Positions 34,646 to 43,810 are shown, counted from the first letter of the stretch. The stretch is 64,000 nt of DNA from G020354085 sp964629975 (GCA_964629975.1 CAZVUN010000001.1:1-64000), one strand, 5' to 3'. Made by a program: numbers and translations. Notes: generated by a model not told the origin, from the letters alone.

Positions 34646-34789
34646 GCGCGAGCCGCCGGGACAACGCGGCCGCGGCGGGGCGCGCAGGATTTCATCGCGT
34701 TTTTCGCAGCTTAGGCGAGCGCCGCTACGCCGGACAAATCCATGGAATGATTCTCATGGAGGCCCTGCGCGGGGCGCATGGCCATGTCT

Positions 34790-34803
34790 TTGACGCCCAT
34801 CAA
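34790..34803. promoter_or_regulatory. FNR box upstream of hsp20
   Basis: TTGAC-GCCC-ATCAA, 9 of 10 to consensus. The class II prediction puts the transcription start near 34838 with TACCAT (34825-34830) in the -10 position. A GCGCGCC-gtt-GGCGCGC hairpin (34805-34821) lies between the box and the -10. Confidence 0.65.
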
Positions 34804-34905
34804 AGCGCGCCGTTGGCGCGCTGATACCATGTTCGCTGTCCGGTGAGTACGCGCCGGGCCGGAAGTGCATCGCCCAGCGCGTCATTCGGACAAAGGAGGT
34901 GTCCC

Positions 34906-35370
34906 ATGACGACCCAAGTCCCCGTAAAACGTCCGCCTGAGGGCCGCGGCGAATTGATGCGTCCGTTCGATCTGTTCGAGCAGATGGAACAGTGGATGGA
35001 ACGCATGATGCCGTGGCGTCCGCTGCTGCCGGAGTCGCTCGCCTGGACCGGCGCGATGCCGCAGATTGACATCGTGGACCGGGAGGCGGAGCTGCTCGTG
35101 CGTTGCGCAGTACCGGGCTTCACCAAGGACGACATCGAGGTCACCACCACCAACGACGCCGTGACCATCCGCGGCACCCGTCGCGCCGAGACCGAGGAGA
35201 AGGGCGAGTACTATCGCAAGGAGATCCGTCGCGAGGACTTCCTGCGCACGGTCCACCTGCCGGCACTCGTCGACGACACCAAGGCCAAGGCGAGCTACAA
35301 GGACGGCGTGCTCGAGCTGGTGCTGCCCAAGGTCGAAACGGCCCGCAAGCACACCCTCAAGATCGAGTAA
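34906..35370 (+). CDS. Small heat-shock protein Hsp20
   Basis: The ATG at 34906 follows a near-perfect ribosome site (aaaggaggtg). The 154-residue protein has an N-terminal arm with a Met-rich stretch (MEQWMERMMPW) and an alpha-crystallin domain, MPQIDIVDREAELLVRCAVPG through ASYKDGVLELVLPK. ATP-independent holdase chaperones of this type keep unfolding proteins soluble. The usual C-terminal I-x-I motif is replaced by KHTLKIE. An FNR-like box about 100 bases upstream suggests oxygen-dependent expression in addition to, or instead of, heat control. Confidence 0.93.
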   Translation: MTTQVPVKRPPEGRGELMRPFDLFEQMEQWMERMMPWRPLLPESLAWTGAMPQIDIVDREAELLVRCAVPGFTKDDIEVTTTNDAVTIRGTRRAETEEKGEYYRKEIRREDFLRTVHLPALVDDTKAKASYKDGVLELVLPKVETARKHTLKIE

Positions 35371-35400
35371 GCGCGGATCGCGACGTCTTTGCCGCACGGC

Positions 35401-35433
35401 ACGCCCGGCACCCGCCGGGCGTTTTGTTTTTTT
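35401..35433 (+). terminator. Rho-independent terminator after hsp20
   Basis: ACGCCCGGC-accc-GCCGGGCGT followed by tttgttttttt, a textbook terminator. Confidence 0.9.
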
Positions 35434-35491
35434 CCGCCGCGTCCGTTGACCTGGCCCGCACTTGCGCAGCGCAGTGCGCCGCACGACACGC

Positions 35492-36367
35492 TCAGGCGAG
35501 CGCAAAGGCAAGCGCGATCGGGATAGCGATGAAGGCGCCGAGGTTGGCGATCAAGACCAGTGCTGCGACCCGTCCCGGCTCCTGCTGGTAGCGTTCGGCC
35601 ACGAGGTAGTTCAGCACCGCCGGCGGCAGCGCGCCGAACACGAGCAGCAGGCTCGCCTGCAGCGGCGTGAGCTCGAGGAACGGCCGCACCGCGAGCACCA
35701 TGGCCACGCCGGTGAGCGGGCAGACCACGGCCGCGAGCAGGCCGATGCGCCATTCGCCCCAGTCGACCGTGGTGAGGCGCGCACCGAGCGAGAACAGCAG
35801 CAGCGGGATCGACGCCTGGCCGAGCAGCTCGATGGCCGCGGCGAGTGGCCGCGGCACGCTCCAGCCGGCCACGGCGAAGGCAATACCACCGAGCGTCGCC
35901 AGCACGATCGGCTGCTTGAGCACATCGAGCCAGTGCGCACGATGGTCCATGAGCCAGGTGCCGAGCGTGAAGTGCAGGCCGTTCTCCACGATGAACAGCA
36001 CCACCGCCGCGGGCAGCGCCGCCTCGCCAAAGGCGAACACCGCGAGCGGCAGACCCATGTTGCCGGCGTTGGTGAAAATCATCGGCGGCACGAAGGTCTT
36101 GGCCGGCACGCGCGCCAGGCGTGCCACCGGGTAGGCCAGCAGGCCGGAGCCCAGCATCACGGCCACGGCGCCCGCGGCGAGCGCGCCGTAGGCGCCGAGG
36201 TTGAAGTCCTTGCCGGACAGCACGCTGAAGAGGAGCGCCGGCAACAGCACGCTCATGTTGAGCTGGTTGGCCGCGGTCATGTCCGGGCGGCGGAAGCGGC
36301 CGTAGACGTAACCGACCGCGACGACCGCAAATACCGGAAAGACGATGCCGAAGATGCGCAGCAGCAT
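35492..36367 (-). CDS. AEC-family transporter (auxin efflux carrier-like)
   Basis: A 291-residue inner-membrane protein with about ten membrane segments. Start ATG 36367 (MLLRIFGIVFPVF) places the first helix at the N terminus. Family features include the Gly/Pro/Asn cross-over VPPMIFTNAGNMGLPLAVFA and the second, inverted half ending GALPPAVLNYLVAERY. AEC proteins export malate or other carboxylates; the substrate here is unknown. It stands alone between the hsp20 terminator and the lemA promoter. Confidence 0.92.
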   Translation of the reverse strand: MLLRIFGIVFPVFAVVAVGYVYGRFRRPDMTAANQLNMSVLLPALLFSVLSGKDFNLGAYGALAAGAVAVMLGSGLLAYPVARLARVPAKTFVPPMIFTNAGNMGLPLAVFAFGEAALPAAVVLFIVENGLHFTLGTWLMDHRAHWLDVLKQPIVLATLGGIAFAVAGWSVPRPLAAAIELLGQASIPLLLFSLGARLTTVDWGEWRIGLLAAVVCPLTGVAMVLAVRPFLELTPLQASLLLVFGALPPAVLNYLVAERYQQEPGRVAALVLIANLGAFIAIPIALAFALA

Positions 36368-36417
36368 GGGACGCGGCAAGCGTACGCCAGTCGCCGCGCG
36401 CCGGCCACGGGTGCGCA

Positions 36418-36446
36418 TTGGCGCGGCCAACCTGGCTCCCTATAAT
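36418..36446 (+). promoter_or_regulatory. Sigma-70-like promoter for lemA
   Basis: TTGGCG, a 17-base spacer, and a perfect TATAAT. The predicted leader to the lemA ATG at 36477 is about 25 bases. Confidence 0.7.
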
Positions 36447-36476
36447 CGCGCCACGAATTCCGCTACGGAGAACACC

Positions 36477-37079
36477 ATGCGCAGGCTGATCTATGCCGTT
36501 TCGTTGTTGGTGGGGCTCACGACCCTGAGTGGCTGCGGCTACAACACGCTGCAGGCGACCGATGAGCAGATCACGGCGAGCTGGGCGGAGGTGCTCAACC
36601 AGTACCAGCGGCGTGCCGATCTGGTGCCGAACCTGGTCAAGGTCGTCGAGGGCTACGCCGCGCACGAAAAGGAGATCCTCACGCAGGTCACCGAGGCGCG
36701 CGCCAAGGTCGGCAGCATCCAGGTCACCCCCGAGCTGCTCAACGACCCGCAGGCCTTCCAGCGCTTCCAGGCCGCGCAGGCGCAGATGACGAGCGCGCTC
36801 GCGCGCCTGCTGGCGGTGGCCGAGAACTACCCCAACCTCAAGGCCGACGCGGTGTTCCGCGACCTGCAGGCGCAGCTCGAGGGCACCGAGAACCGCATCG
36901 CGGTGGCGCGCAACCGCTACATCAAGGCGGTGCAGGAGTACAACGTCACGGTGCGCTCCTTCCCGTCGAACCTGACCGCCATGCTGTTCGGCTTCAAGGT
37001 GAAACCGAGCTTCACGGTCGAGAACGAAAAGGAGCTGGCCAAGCCGCCGAAGGTCGACTTCGGCACGGGCAAGAAGTAG
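36477..37079 (+). CDS. LemA family lipoprotein
   Basis: The 200-residue protein has a lipoprotein signal with lipobox LSGC. The mature LemA coiled-coil fold follows: NTLQATDEQITASWAEVLNQ, then YQRRADLVPNLVKVVEGYA, and ENRIAVARNRYIKAVQEYN near the end. LemA proteins are membrane-anchored helical bundles of unclear function. The gene is followed by two TPM-domain genes, the common LemA-YgcG arrangement, which suggests a shared envelope role. Confidence 0.94.
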   Translation: MRRLIYAVSLLVGLTTLSGCGYNTLQATDEQITASWAEVLNQYQRRADLVPNLVKVVEGYAAHEKEILTQVTEARAKVGSIQVTPELLNDPQAFQRFQAAQAQMTSALARLLAVAENYPNLKADAVFRDLQAQLEGTENRIAVARNRYIKAVQEYNVTVRSFPSNLTAMLFGFKVKPSFTVENEKELAKPPKVDFGTGKK

Positions 37080-37114
37080 CCGCCGCGCCGCCGACGCCCC
37101 GCTGACGGCCCGCC

Positions 37115-37957
37115 ATGCGGCTGCTCGTCTCGTGCGCCCTGCTCGCGCTGCTCGCCGCCGGGGGCGCAACGGCCGAGGTCGCGGCCCCGCCGCTCAGCGC
37201 GCGCGTCACCGACCTCACGGCAACGCTCAACGCGGCGCAGCGCGCGGCGCTCGAACAGAAGCTCAAGGCCTTCGAGGAACGCAAGGGTGCGCAGCTCGCC
37301 GTGCTGCTGGTCCCGAGCACAGCGCCGGAGACGATCGAGCAGTACGCGATCCGCGTGGTCGATGCCTGGCAGCTCGGGCGCAAGGGTGTCGACGACGGCC
37401 TGCTGCTGCTCGTCGCCAAGGACGATCGCCGACTGCGCATCGAGGTCGGGCGCGGCCTCGAGGGCGTGGTGCCGGACGCGGTCGCCAAGCGCGTGATCGC
37501 CGAGGTGATCACGCCGTTCTTCAAGCGCGGGGATTTCTACGGCGGCCTCGAGGCCGGCGTGAATCAGCTGATCCGCATCATCGACGGCGAACCGCTGCCG
37601 CCGCCGCGCACGAAGGACGTGCGCTGGTCGGACTACGAGGACTTCCTGTGGATCGGTCTGTTCCTGGTATTCGCCTTCGGCGGCATGGCGCGCAGCTGGT
37701 TCGGGCGCCTCGCCGGCGCGGGCATCACCGGCGGGGTGGTCGGTTTCGTGTTCTGGTTCATCGCCGGCACGCTCCTCGGGGCGGCGCTGGTGGGCGTGAT
37801 CGCCTTCGTCGTGGCACTGCTCATCGGCGGCGGACGCGGCGGTGGCTGGTCGAATCGCGGCGGCTTCGGCGGTGGCGGCTGGTCCGGTGGCGGCGGGGGC
37901 GGGTTCAGCGGTGGGGGCGGCGGGTTTGGAGGCGGCGGCGCCTCGGGGAGCTGGTGA
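37115..37957 (+). CDS. TPM-domain (YgcG-type) membrane protein with glycine-rich tail
   Basis: The 280-residue protein has a signal peptide, a TPM domain at about residues 28-155 (ARVTDLTATLNAAQRAALEQ, then LLLVAKDDRRLRIEVGRGLEG and PFFKRGDFYGGLEAGVNQLI), two membrane helices near 175-230, and a C-terminal tail of GGGG/S repeats ending in GSW. This is the standard partner of LemA. TPM proteins have proposed phosphatase or scaffolding roles, unproven in bacteria. Its stop overlaps the next start (TGATG). Confidence 0.92.
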   Translation: MRLLVSCALLALLAAGGATAEVAAPPLSARVTDLTATLNAAQRAALEQKLKAFEERKGAQLAVLLVPSTAPETIEQYAIRVVDAWQLGRKGVDDGLLLLVAKDDRRLRIEVGRGLEGVVPDAVAKRVIAEVITPFFKRGDFYGGLEAGVNQLIRIIDGEPLPPPRTKDVRWSDYEDFLWIGLFLVFAFGGMARSWFGRLAGAGITGGVVGFVFWFIAGTLLGAALVGVIAFVVALLIGGGRGGGWSNRGGFGGGGWSGGGGGGFSGGGGGFGGGGASGSW

Positions 37958-38448
37958 TGAATTGGCGACGCGTTGTGCGGCATCTCGCGACCCCGCCGTG
38001 GCAGGTGCGACGGGTCTTTCCGCGATCGACCCTCACGGCGATCGAACACGCGATCCACGCCTCGGAAGGCGCGCATCACGGCCAGATCTGTTTTGCGGTG
38101 GAGGCGGCGCTCGACACGGCAGCGCTGCTGCGCGGACAGAGTGCGCGCGAGCGCGCGCTCGAGGTGTTCGCGCGCCTGCGGGTGTGGGACACCGAGCACA
38201 ACAACGGCGTGCTCATCTATCTGCTGCTCGCCGATCACGACGTCGAGATCCTGGCCGACCGCGGCATTCACCGCAAGGTCGGCGCCGAGGCCTGGGAGCG
38301 CATTTGCCGCGACATGGAGGCGGCATTCCGCGCCGGGCGCTTCGAGGACGGCGCGCTCGCCGGCATCCGTGCGGTGGGGGCGCTGCTCGCGCAGCACTAC
38401 CCGGGCGCGGGCCGCGACGAGCTCGCCAACCGCCCGGTGCTGCTGTAG
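37957..38448 (+). CDS. Second TPM-domain protein
   Basis: Starting in the TGATG overlap at 37957, this 163-residue protein lacks a signal peptide and membrane helix and consists of one TPM-like domain: TLTAIEHAIHASEGAHHGQI, then VLIYLLLADHDVEILADRGI and AAFRAGRFEDGALAGIRAVG. It forms the third gene of the lemA unit, as is common in proteobacteria. Function unknown. Confidence 0.9.
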   Translation: MNWRRVVRHLATPPWQVRRVFPRSTLTAIEHAIHASEGAHHGQICFAVEAALDTAALLRGQSARERALEVFARLRVWDTEHNNGVLIYLLLADHDVEILADRGIHRKVGAEAWERICRDMEAAFRAGRFEDGALAGIRAVGALLAQHYPGAGRDELANRPVLL

Positions 38449-38470
38449 GCGCGCGGACCGCGGCTGCGAC

Positions 38471-39298
38471 ATGGACCCGCGCGATGACATCCCGGCCGTA
38501 GAGCGCGCGCACTTCGTGGCCTTCGCGGCCGAGCTGATCGCGGAGTCGCGGCGCGTCATCCACGCCGCCCGCGCGCACGGTTTTGACGTGCAGCACAAAC
38601 CCGACGGCAGCTGCGTGACGAGCGTCGACGTCGCGGTCGAGGCGCGCCTGCGCACGCTCATCGCGGCCCGCTTCCCGACGCACGGCATCCTCGGCGAGGA
38701 GCAGCCGCCCACGCGCCCGCAGGCGGACTTTCAGTGGATCCTCGATCCGATCGACGGCACCGAGGACTTCGTGGCCGGCCTGCCGACATTCGGCACGATC
38801 CTCGCCCTGCATTACCGCGGCGCCCCGCTCGTCGGCGTCATTGATCATCCCCTGCTCGCGCTCACGGTGCGCGCCGCCTGCGGCCTCGGCACGTATCGCA
38901 ACGACGTGCGCGTGCGCCTCGCTGACCTGGCGAGCGACACCCCGGACGCGGCGGTGCGCGTGATGCTGAGTGCGCGCGCCAACTTCACGCGCCACAGCGA
39001 TGATGGCGCGCTGTTCGACGCGATCACGCGCCGGTTTTCCAATCACCGCATCTACCGCAGCTGCTACAGCCACGCCTGTGTGGCGAGCGGCCAGGCCGAC
39101 GTCATGATCGAGTTCGGCAACCGCCTCTGGGACCTGGCCGCCGCGCGCCTGCTCACTGAGGAGGCCGGCGGGCGCTACGAGACGGTGCAGGACATCGACG
39201 TGCCGGGCGTCGGCCGGGTGCTGGGCGCGGTGTTCGGCAAGCCCGGCGCGGTGGCACGGGTGTGCGCGCTGCTGGCGGGCGCACGCACCCCGGACTAG
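38471..39298 (+). CDS. Inositol monophosphatase family protein
   Basis: The 275-residue protein carries the metal- and phosphate-binding motifs of the IMPase fold: GEEQPP (first acidic site), DPIDGTEDFVAGLPTFG, and WDLAAARLLTEEAGG. The enzymes need Mg2+ and are lithium sensitive. The substrate could be inositol phosphate, histidinol phosphate or 3'-phosphoadenylate; the sequence does not settle this. It is 22 bases downstream of the lemA-TPM genes and 40 bases upstream of mgtE. Confidence 0.9.
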   Translation: MDPRDDIPAVERAHFVAFAAELIAESRRVIHAARAHGFDVQHKPDGSCVTSVDVAVEARLRTLIAARFPTHGILGEEQPPTRPQADFQWILDPIDGTEDFVAGLPTFGTILALHYRGAPLVGVIDHPLLALTVRAACGLGTYRNDVRVRLADLASDTPDAAVRVMLSARANFTRHSDDGALFDAITRRFSNHRIYRSCYSHACVASGQADVMIEFGNRLWDLAAARLLTEEAGGRYETVQDIDVPGVGRVLGAVFGKPGAVARVCALLAGARTPD

Positions 39299-39338
39299 GC
39301 GGCGCCGCGTGGCGGCACCGGTACACGAGGACACAGCC

Positions 39339-40772
39339 ATGGAACCGCAGAAGTCGCAGGAGATACTCGAGCGCAACCTGGAGCACATTCGCACGCTGCT
39401 CGAGCGGCATCGCATGGTCGAGCACCTCGTGCGCACCCAGGAAACGCCGAAGCACGATCTGGTCGAGTCGCTGGTGCACCGCCAGCACCTGGCCGAGCTG
39501 CGCAACCGGCTGGCGCGCCTGCACGCCGCCGACGTGGCGTACGTGCTCGAGAACCTGCCGCCGGAGGAGCGCCGGATCGTGTGGCAGGAGGTGCGCGAAC
39601 GGCGCGGTGGCGATGTGCTGGTCGAGCTCGGCGACTCGGTACGGCGGCAGATGATCGAGAGCCTGCCGCGCGAGGAACTGGTCACGGCACTCAAGCAGCT
39701 CGACGCCGATGACCTCACCTACCTCGCCGAGGAGCTGCCGCCCGAGGTGTTGAACGAGTGCCTGCAATCGCTGTCGGCCGAGGAGCGCAGCTGGCTCCAG
39801 TCGTCGATGGCCTGGCGCGACGACAGTGTCGGCGCGCTCATGAGCAACGTGATGGTGACGGTGCGCGAGCACGACACGCTCGAGGAGGTGTTGCGCCAGC
39901 TGCGCGTGCTGGAGGAACTGCCGATCCACACCGACAAGCTGTTCGTGCTCGACCGGCGCGGCCTGTTCCGCGGCGTGCTGCCGCTCACCACGATCCTGCG
40001 CCATCCGCCGCAGACACTGGTCGCCGACGTCATGGCGACCGACGTGGTGCGCTTCGGGCCGGACGACAGCGCGCGCGACGCGGCGCAGGCATTCGAACGC
40101 TACGACCTGGTGTCGGCCCCGGTGCTGAACGAACGCGGCAAGCTCGCCGGGCGGCTCACGGTCGACGTGATGATGGACTACGTGCGCGAGAAGACGAGCG
40201 ACGAGCTGCTCAAGCTCGCGGGCCTCAGTCGCGAGGAGGACCTGTTCGCCTCGATCTGGGGCGGGGCGCGCAACCGCTGGCTGTGGCTTGGTCTCAATCT
40301 GGTCACGGCGTTCGTCGCCTCGCGCATCATCGGCGCGTTCGAGGCGAGCATCGTCCAGCTGGTGGCGCTCGCGGCGCTCATGCCGATCGTGGCGAGCGTC
40401 GGCGGCAACACCGGCAACCAGACCACGGCGCTGGTGATCCGCGCCATTGCCATGGGCCAGGACACCGCGCCGAACATCCTGCGGCTGGTGCGCAGGGAAC
40501 TCGGCATCAGCCTGGTCAACGGCGTGCTGCTCGGCATCGTGGTGGCGCTGTTCGCCGTGGTCTTCTATCACAACGGCGCGCTCGGGGCGGTGATCGCCGC
40601 GGCCATGCTGCTCAATCTGCTGCTGGCGGCGAGCGTCGGCCTGGCGGTGCCGATCACCCTGCACCGCCTCGGGCGCGATCCGGCGCTCGGCTCGAGCGTG
40701 CTGCTCACCGCCGCCACCGACAGCATGGGGTTCCTGATCTTCCTGGGCCTGGCCACCCTGGTGCTGCTGTAG
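39339..40772 (+). CDS. mgtE: MgtE magnesium transporter
   Basis: The 477-residue protein has the full MgtE layout: N-terminal helical domain (LARLHAADVAYVLENLPPEE), two CBS domains (about residues 160-285, MSNVMVTVREHDTLEEVL and MATDVVRFGPDDSARDA), the plug helix, and five membrane helices from about residue 310. The pore motif ALMPIVASVGGNTGNQTTAL is intact. MgtE admits Mg2+ and closes when internal Mg2+ is high. The ATG at 39339 was preferred to the GTG at 39309. Confidence 0.96.
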   Translation: MEPQKSQEILERNLEHIRTLLERHRMVEHLVRTQETPKHDLVESLVHRQHLAELRNRLARLHAADVAYVLENLPPEERRIVWQEVRERRGGDVLVELGDSVRRQMIESLPREELVTALKQLDADDLTYLAEELPPEVLNECLQSLSAEERSWLQSSMAWRDDSVGALMSNVMVTVREHDTLEEVLRQLRVLEELPIHTDKLFVLDRRGLFRGVLPLTTILRHPPQTLVADVMATDVVRFGPDDSARDAAQAFERYDLVSAPVLNERGKLAGRLTVDVMMDYVREKTSDELLKLAGLSREEDLFASIWGGARNRWLWLGLNLVTAFVASRIIGAFEASIVQLVALAALMPIVASVGGNTGNQTTALVIRAIAMGQDTAPNILRLVRRELGISLVNGVLLGIVVALFAVVFYHNGALGAVIAAAMLLNLLLAASVGLAVPITLHRLGRDPALGSSVLLTAATDSMGFLIFLGLATLVLL

Positions 40773-40898
40773 CCCACCCGGCGGGTGCGGGGACCGTTTT
40801 TCGCGCAATTCCGCTGGTTTCAGCGCCCTCCGGCCGACCGGCCGTCGGGCCGCCCCTGCCTTATGGTCGGGACGACGCACCGACAGTGTTGCATTTCT

Positions 40899-40916
40899 GT
40901 GTCGGGTTTCCGACAC
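40899..40916. repeat. Inverted repeat upstream of a small membrane protein gene
   Basis: GTGTCGG-gttt-CCGACAC, 7-bp arms, 37 bases before the next start codon. It could be an operator or a leader hairpin. The rest of 40773-40952 shows only a weak cacccg/gggtg hairpin after mgtE. Confidence 0.45.
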
Positions 40917-40952
40917 TGAAAATATGCTCACATCGTCCAAGGAGGGCGCATC

Positions 40953-41162
40953 ATGAGTATCGAGCTGGTGGCTTACGTGTTGTTGGGTTGGCTGGCCATG
41001 GGTGTCGTCACCGCCCTGTTGCTTGGCCGTGTCATGCGTGAAACCGCCGAACTTCCCGTTGCCGCGACGGCCGGCGGCCGGCCGCTCGTGGCCAAGGCGC
41101 GCCGAGCGGTCCGCAAGCCCTCTGCCCGCGCCGGACATCGCGCGACACACCGCGCCGCCTGA
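40953..41162 (+). CDS. Small single-pass membrane protein with basic tail
   Basis: The 69-residue protein starts at ATG 40953 after a strong ribosome site (aaggagg). One membrane helix spans residues 4-25 (LVAYVLLGWLAMGVVTALLL), followed by a strongly basic Arg/Lys/His tail (KARRAVRKPSARAGHRATHR). A terminator follows. I recognise no family. The strong ribosome site and terminator support a real gene. Confidence 0.65.
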   Translation: MSIELVAYVLLGWLAMGVVTALLLGRVMRETAELPVAATAGGRPLVAKARRAVRKPSARAGHRATHRAA

Positions 41163-41223
41163 TCCCGCCCGACGCCGACCGAACTGGCTTCGGTCGATCG
41201 CGGGTTCGAGAATTGATTCAAAC

Positions 41224-41259
41224 CGCGCCCGTGGCGCACGCCACGGGCGCGTCTGTTTT
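41224..41259 (+). terminator. Rho-independent terminator after the 69-residue gene
   Basis: A 12-bp perfect stem CGCGCCCGTGGC / GCCACGGGCGCG with a gcac loop, followed by tctgtttt. Confidence 0.85.
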
Positions 41260-41381
41260 GGCGAGGCCCGTGCGCCGCGCGGCTGCCCCCTCCGCCGCGA
41301 GGTTAAGGTTCGCCAGCAAGCGGGCACGAACGCGAAGCGGCCGGCGGTTCGGCCACGTACGCACCATTACGCTGACGCCAC

Positions 41382-42845
41382 TCAGTAACGCACGCGCACG
41401 CGGTAACGCAATGTCTCGCGACCCTCGGCCGGGACGGTGATACGCCACTCGGCGCTGCCGGCCGCCACCCGGGTGTGGCGGTGCGTCTCCTCCAGCATCC
41501 TCCAGTCGCCCGGTACCGGTTCGCGCACCGTGACCGTGACCGGCTCCTCCTTGGCATTCTTGAGCGTGAGCTCGTAGGCGCTGTCGAACGCGTACGCGTA
41601 CTTGTCCTGCTGCTCCTTCGGCAGGCGCTTGAAGTCGGTCTGGCGCTTGTCGGCGGTGACATCGAACGCATCGCCGAGCTTGAGCCGCACCCGCTCGTTC
41701 CTGGGCGTGTGGTCGATGCGGTCTTCGCCGACGAACTGCGCGCGCCCCTCGCCGTCGCGCTTGTAGACGCGCACCACGCCTTTGGGCAGCGGCAGACCGA
41801 GTCTGGCCGACTCGCGGTTCTCGAACTCGACGAACACCCCGACCTTCATCCTCTTGCCGATTTCGCCATGGCTGGCGCGGTAGTAATAGTCGGCGCCCAC
41901 CAGCAGGAATTCCTTGGTCAGCGGCACGCCGCTCGCATTAAGCAGCGCGACCTGCTTGGTCTGGTTGTCGGCGATCGTGGTCGGGCGCGGGAGTGTGTAC
42001 AGGTGGTACTCGAACAGCGCTTCCTGCGTCATGGCCGGCCGCGCCTCCTCGGCCACGGCACGCCTGGCCGGCGCCATCGCCGCCACGCGCAGCTCGTCGC
42101 GCACGCGGTGCACGTCGCCTGCCACCAGTTGCAGCAGCGCGTTCGGGTAGCGGGTGCCGCTCTGGTTGGTGAGCGTCACCCAGCCGTTGAGATCGAGATG
42201 CGTGTCGCGCGCATTGAGCTCGGCGACGTAGTCGGCCTTCCACGCCAGCCCGCCGGTGAGGTAACTGAGCTCTGTGGTCTGGCTGGTCGGGCCGTGGTTG
42301 TCGAGTTGCGTCACCAGCGTCGGGCGATCGCGCAGGTTGTCCGGCACCGCGTCGAACACCAGCCGCCCGGGCACCCCGGTCTCGATGCGATCGCCGATGC
42401 GCAGCACCACGCCGTGGTTGGCCGCCAGCACCTCGGCCTGCTCCACCGTCTCGGCGCCGGTGGTGAGATGGGTCTTGACCACGCGCACGCGCCGGCCGAC
42501 ATATTTTTCGAGCAGCTTGGCCGGGCTCAGCAGATCGAAATCGAAATTCTGCTCGAGCACGCGCAACGCGCCCGGGTGCGAGACGCTGCGCAGCTGCGCG
42601 GTCTCGGGGCGCATGCGCGCGCTCACTTCGCGCAGTGCCAGGCGATTGCCGCCGGCGACGAGCGTGACCTTGCGTACGTCCTTCACCAGCGCCAGGTCCT
42701 CGTTGTAGATGGTCACGGCGACCGCGGTCTGCTCGCTCAGTCCGCTGCGCCGTTCCGCGTCCTGGCTGAAGCCCGGGGTCACGGCGCCGAGCGCCAGTGC
42801 CGTCGCACCCGCGAGCGCGATCGGCTGCGTGCGTCTTGCCTGCAT
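41382..42845 (-). CDS. Secreted DUF4139 protein
   Basis: The 487-residue protein has a signal peptide (cleavage near GFSQD). Beta-rich repeats follow: VAVTIYNEDLALVKDVRKVTL, then PDNLRDRPTLVTQL and ELSYLTGGLAWKADYVAELN, the last a DUF4139 landmark. The C-terminal part has Ig-like strands (YELTLKNAKEEPVTVTVREP). Proteins of this family are periplasmic and of unknown function. It stands alone; a 133-base gap separates it from gcvR on the same strand. Confidence 0.82.
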   Translation of the reverse strand: MQARRTQPIALAGATALALGAVTPGFSQDAERRSGLSEQTAVAVTIYNEDLALVKDVRKVTLVAGGNRLALREVSARMRPETAQLRSVSHPGALRVLEQNFDFDLLSPAKLLEKYVGRRVRVVKTHLTTGAETVEQAEVLAANHGVVLRIGDRIETGVPGRLVFDAVPDNLRDRPTLVTQLDNHGPTSQTTELSYLTGGLAWKADYVAELNARDTHLDLNGWVTLTNQSGTRYPNALLQLVAGDVHRVRDELRVAAMAPARRAVAEEARPAMTQEALFEYHLYTLPRPTTIADNQTKQVALLNASGVPLTKEFLLVGADYYYRASHGEIGKRMKVGVFVEFENRESARLGLPLPKGVVRVYKRDGEGRAQFVGEDRIDHTPRNERVRLKLGDAFDVTADKRQTDFKRLPKEQQDKYAYAFDSAYELTLKNAKEEPVTVTVREPVPGDWRMLEETHRHTRVAAGSAEWRITVPAEGRETLRYRVRVRY

Positions 42846-42978
42846 GGGAAGCTCTCCTTCGGTTCGGGTTGGCGGGCGACCGGAGAACGCCGGCGGCGCG
42901 TGGCCGCGGCGCGGGTCGCCCGGTTGTGCTGTTAACGCACGGGCGCGCGCGGCGGGTTAGGCGCGCCGCGGCGATGCG

Positions 42979-43509
42979 CTACTGGCGCGAGGGTTCGAGC
43001 GTCGCGTCGAGGTTGCGGTCGTCGCAGAAGTCGAGGAAATCGGCGCGCAGCCGGCCGATTTGCAGCTCGGCCGGCACGCTGATGGTCATGTTGAGGGAAA
43101 ACATCGGCGTGCCGGTATGGGCCGCGGAGTAGGTCCAGCTGCTCATGTCCTCGATGTTGATGGCGCGCGCCGAGAAGAACTCGGCGATGTCGCGCACGAT
43201 GCCGGGATGGTCCATGGCGACCACATCCACCACGTACGGCACGGTGCTCGGCTTTACCGCGCGCGGCTCGGTGTGCTTGGCATGGATGACGAGATCGAGC
43301 TTCTTGGCGATGCCCGGAACCATGGCCTCGAGCTTGGCGACCGCGCTCCAGCTGCCGGACAGCAGCATGATGACCGCGAATTCTCCGCCCAGCACCGACA
43401 TGCGCGAGTCCTCGATGTTGCAGGCGGCCTCGAGGATCGCCTTGGACAGGTCGTTGACGATACCGGGGCGATCCTTGCCAATCGCCGACAGAACGAGATA
43501 CTTTTTCAT
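42979..43509 (-). CDS. gcvR: GcvR-like ACT-domain regulator
   Basis: Starting at ATG 43509 (MKKYLVLSAIGKDRPGIV), the 176-residue protein consists of two tandem ACT domains (about 4-80 and 92-168), each with the GKDRPGIVNDL / AMDHPGIVRDI ligand motif. GcvR of E. coli represses the glycine cleavage system by binding GcvA when glycine is low. No gcv genes lie nearby, so the target is inferred from homology. Confidence 0.85.
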   Translation of the reverse strand: MKKYLVLSAIGKDRPGIVNDLSKAILEAACNIEDSRMSVLGGEFAVIMLLSGSWSAVAKLEAMVPGIAKKLDLVIHAKHTEPRAVKPSTVPYVVDVVAMDHPGIVRDIAEFFSARAINIEDMSSWTYSAAHTGTPMFSLNMTISVPAELQIGRLRADFLDFCDDRNLDATLEPSRQ

Positions 43510-43810
43510 GCGCTCGAGTTCCTGCGAAGGATCGCGATGGTAGTGGAGATTGCCGCGCGACGCAAAAGCGCGCAGGTGCGGCCCGCGCGCGGCGCGGGCC
43601 CCGGTCGGCACAGCCCGATTGCGCCCATCCCCACGCGCCTTGACGGCGCCGCACCCGGTTGCAAGACTGTCGGCATGGCTGCATCTGCGCCTATCCGGTC
43701 CTGCCGAGATGCGCGCATGCGCGCCGTAGCGCGCGCGCTGCGTGCTGCGGCGAAGAAGAGCGGGCCGGACAGAGACTGAACGACGGATACGGCGAGACCT
43801 TTTCTTTTGG

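Noticed and set aside
40860..40952. Sigma-54 promoter for the 69-residue gene (GTGTTGCA near 40886)
   Set aside because: The -12-like TTGCA has no matching GG at the required -24 spacing.
39153..41327. 724-residue open frame antisense to mgtE
   Set aside because: Composition is that of a shadow frame, and mgtE is fully supported on the other strand.
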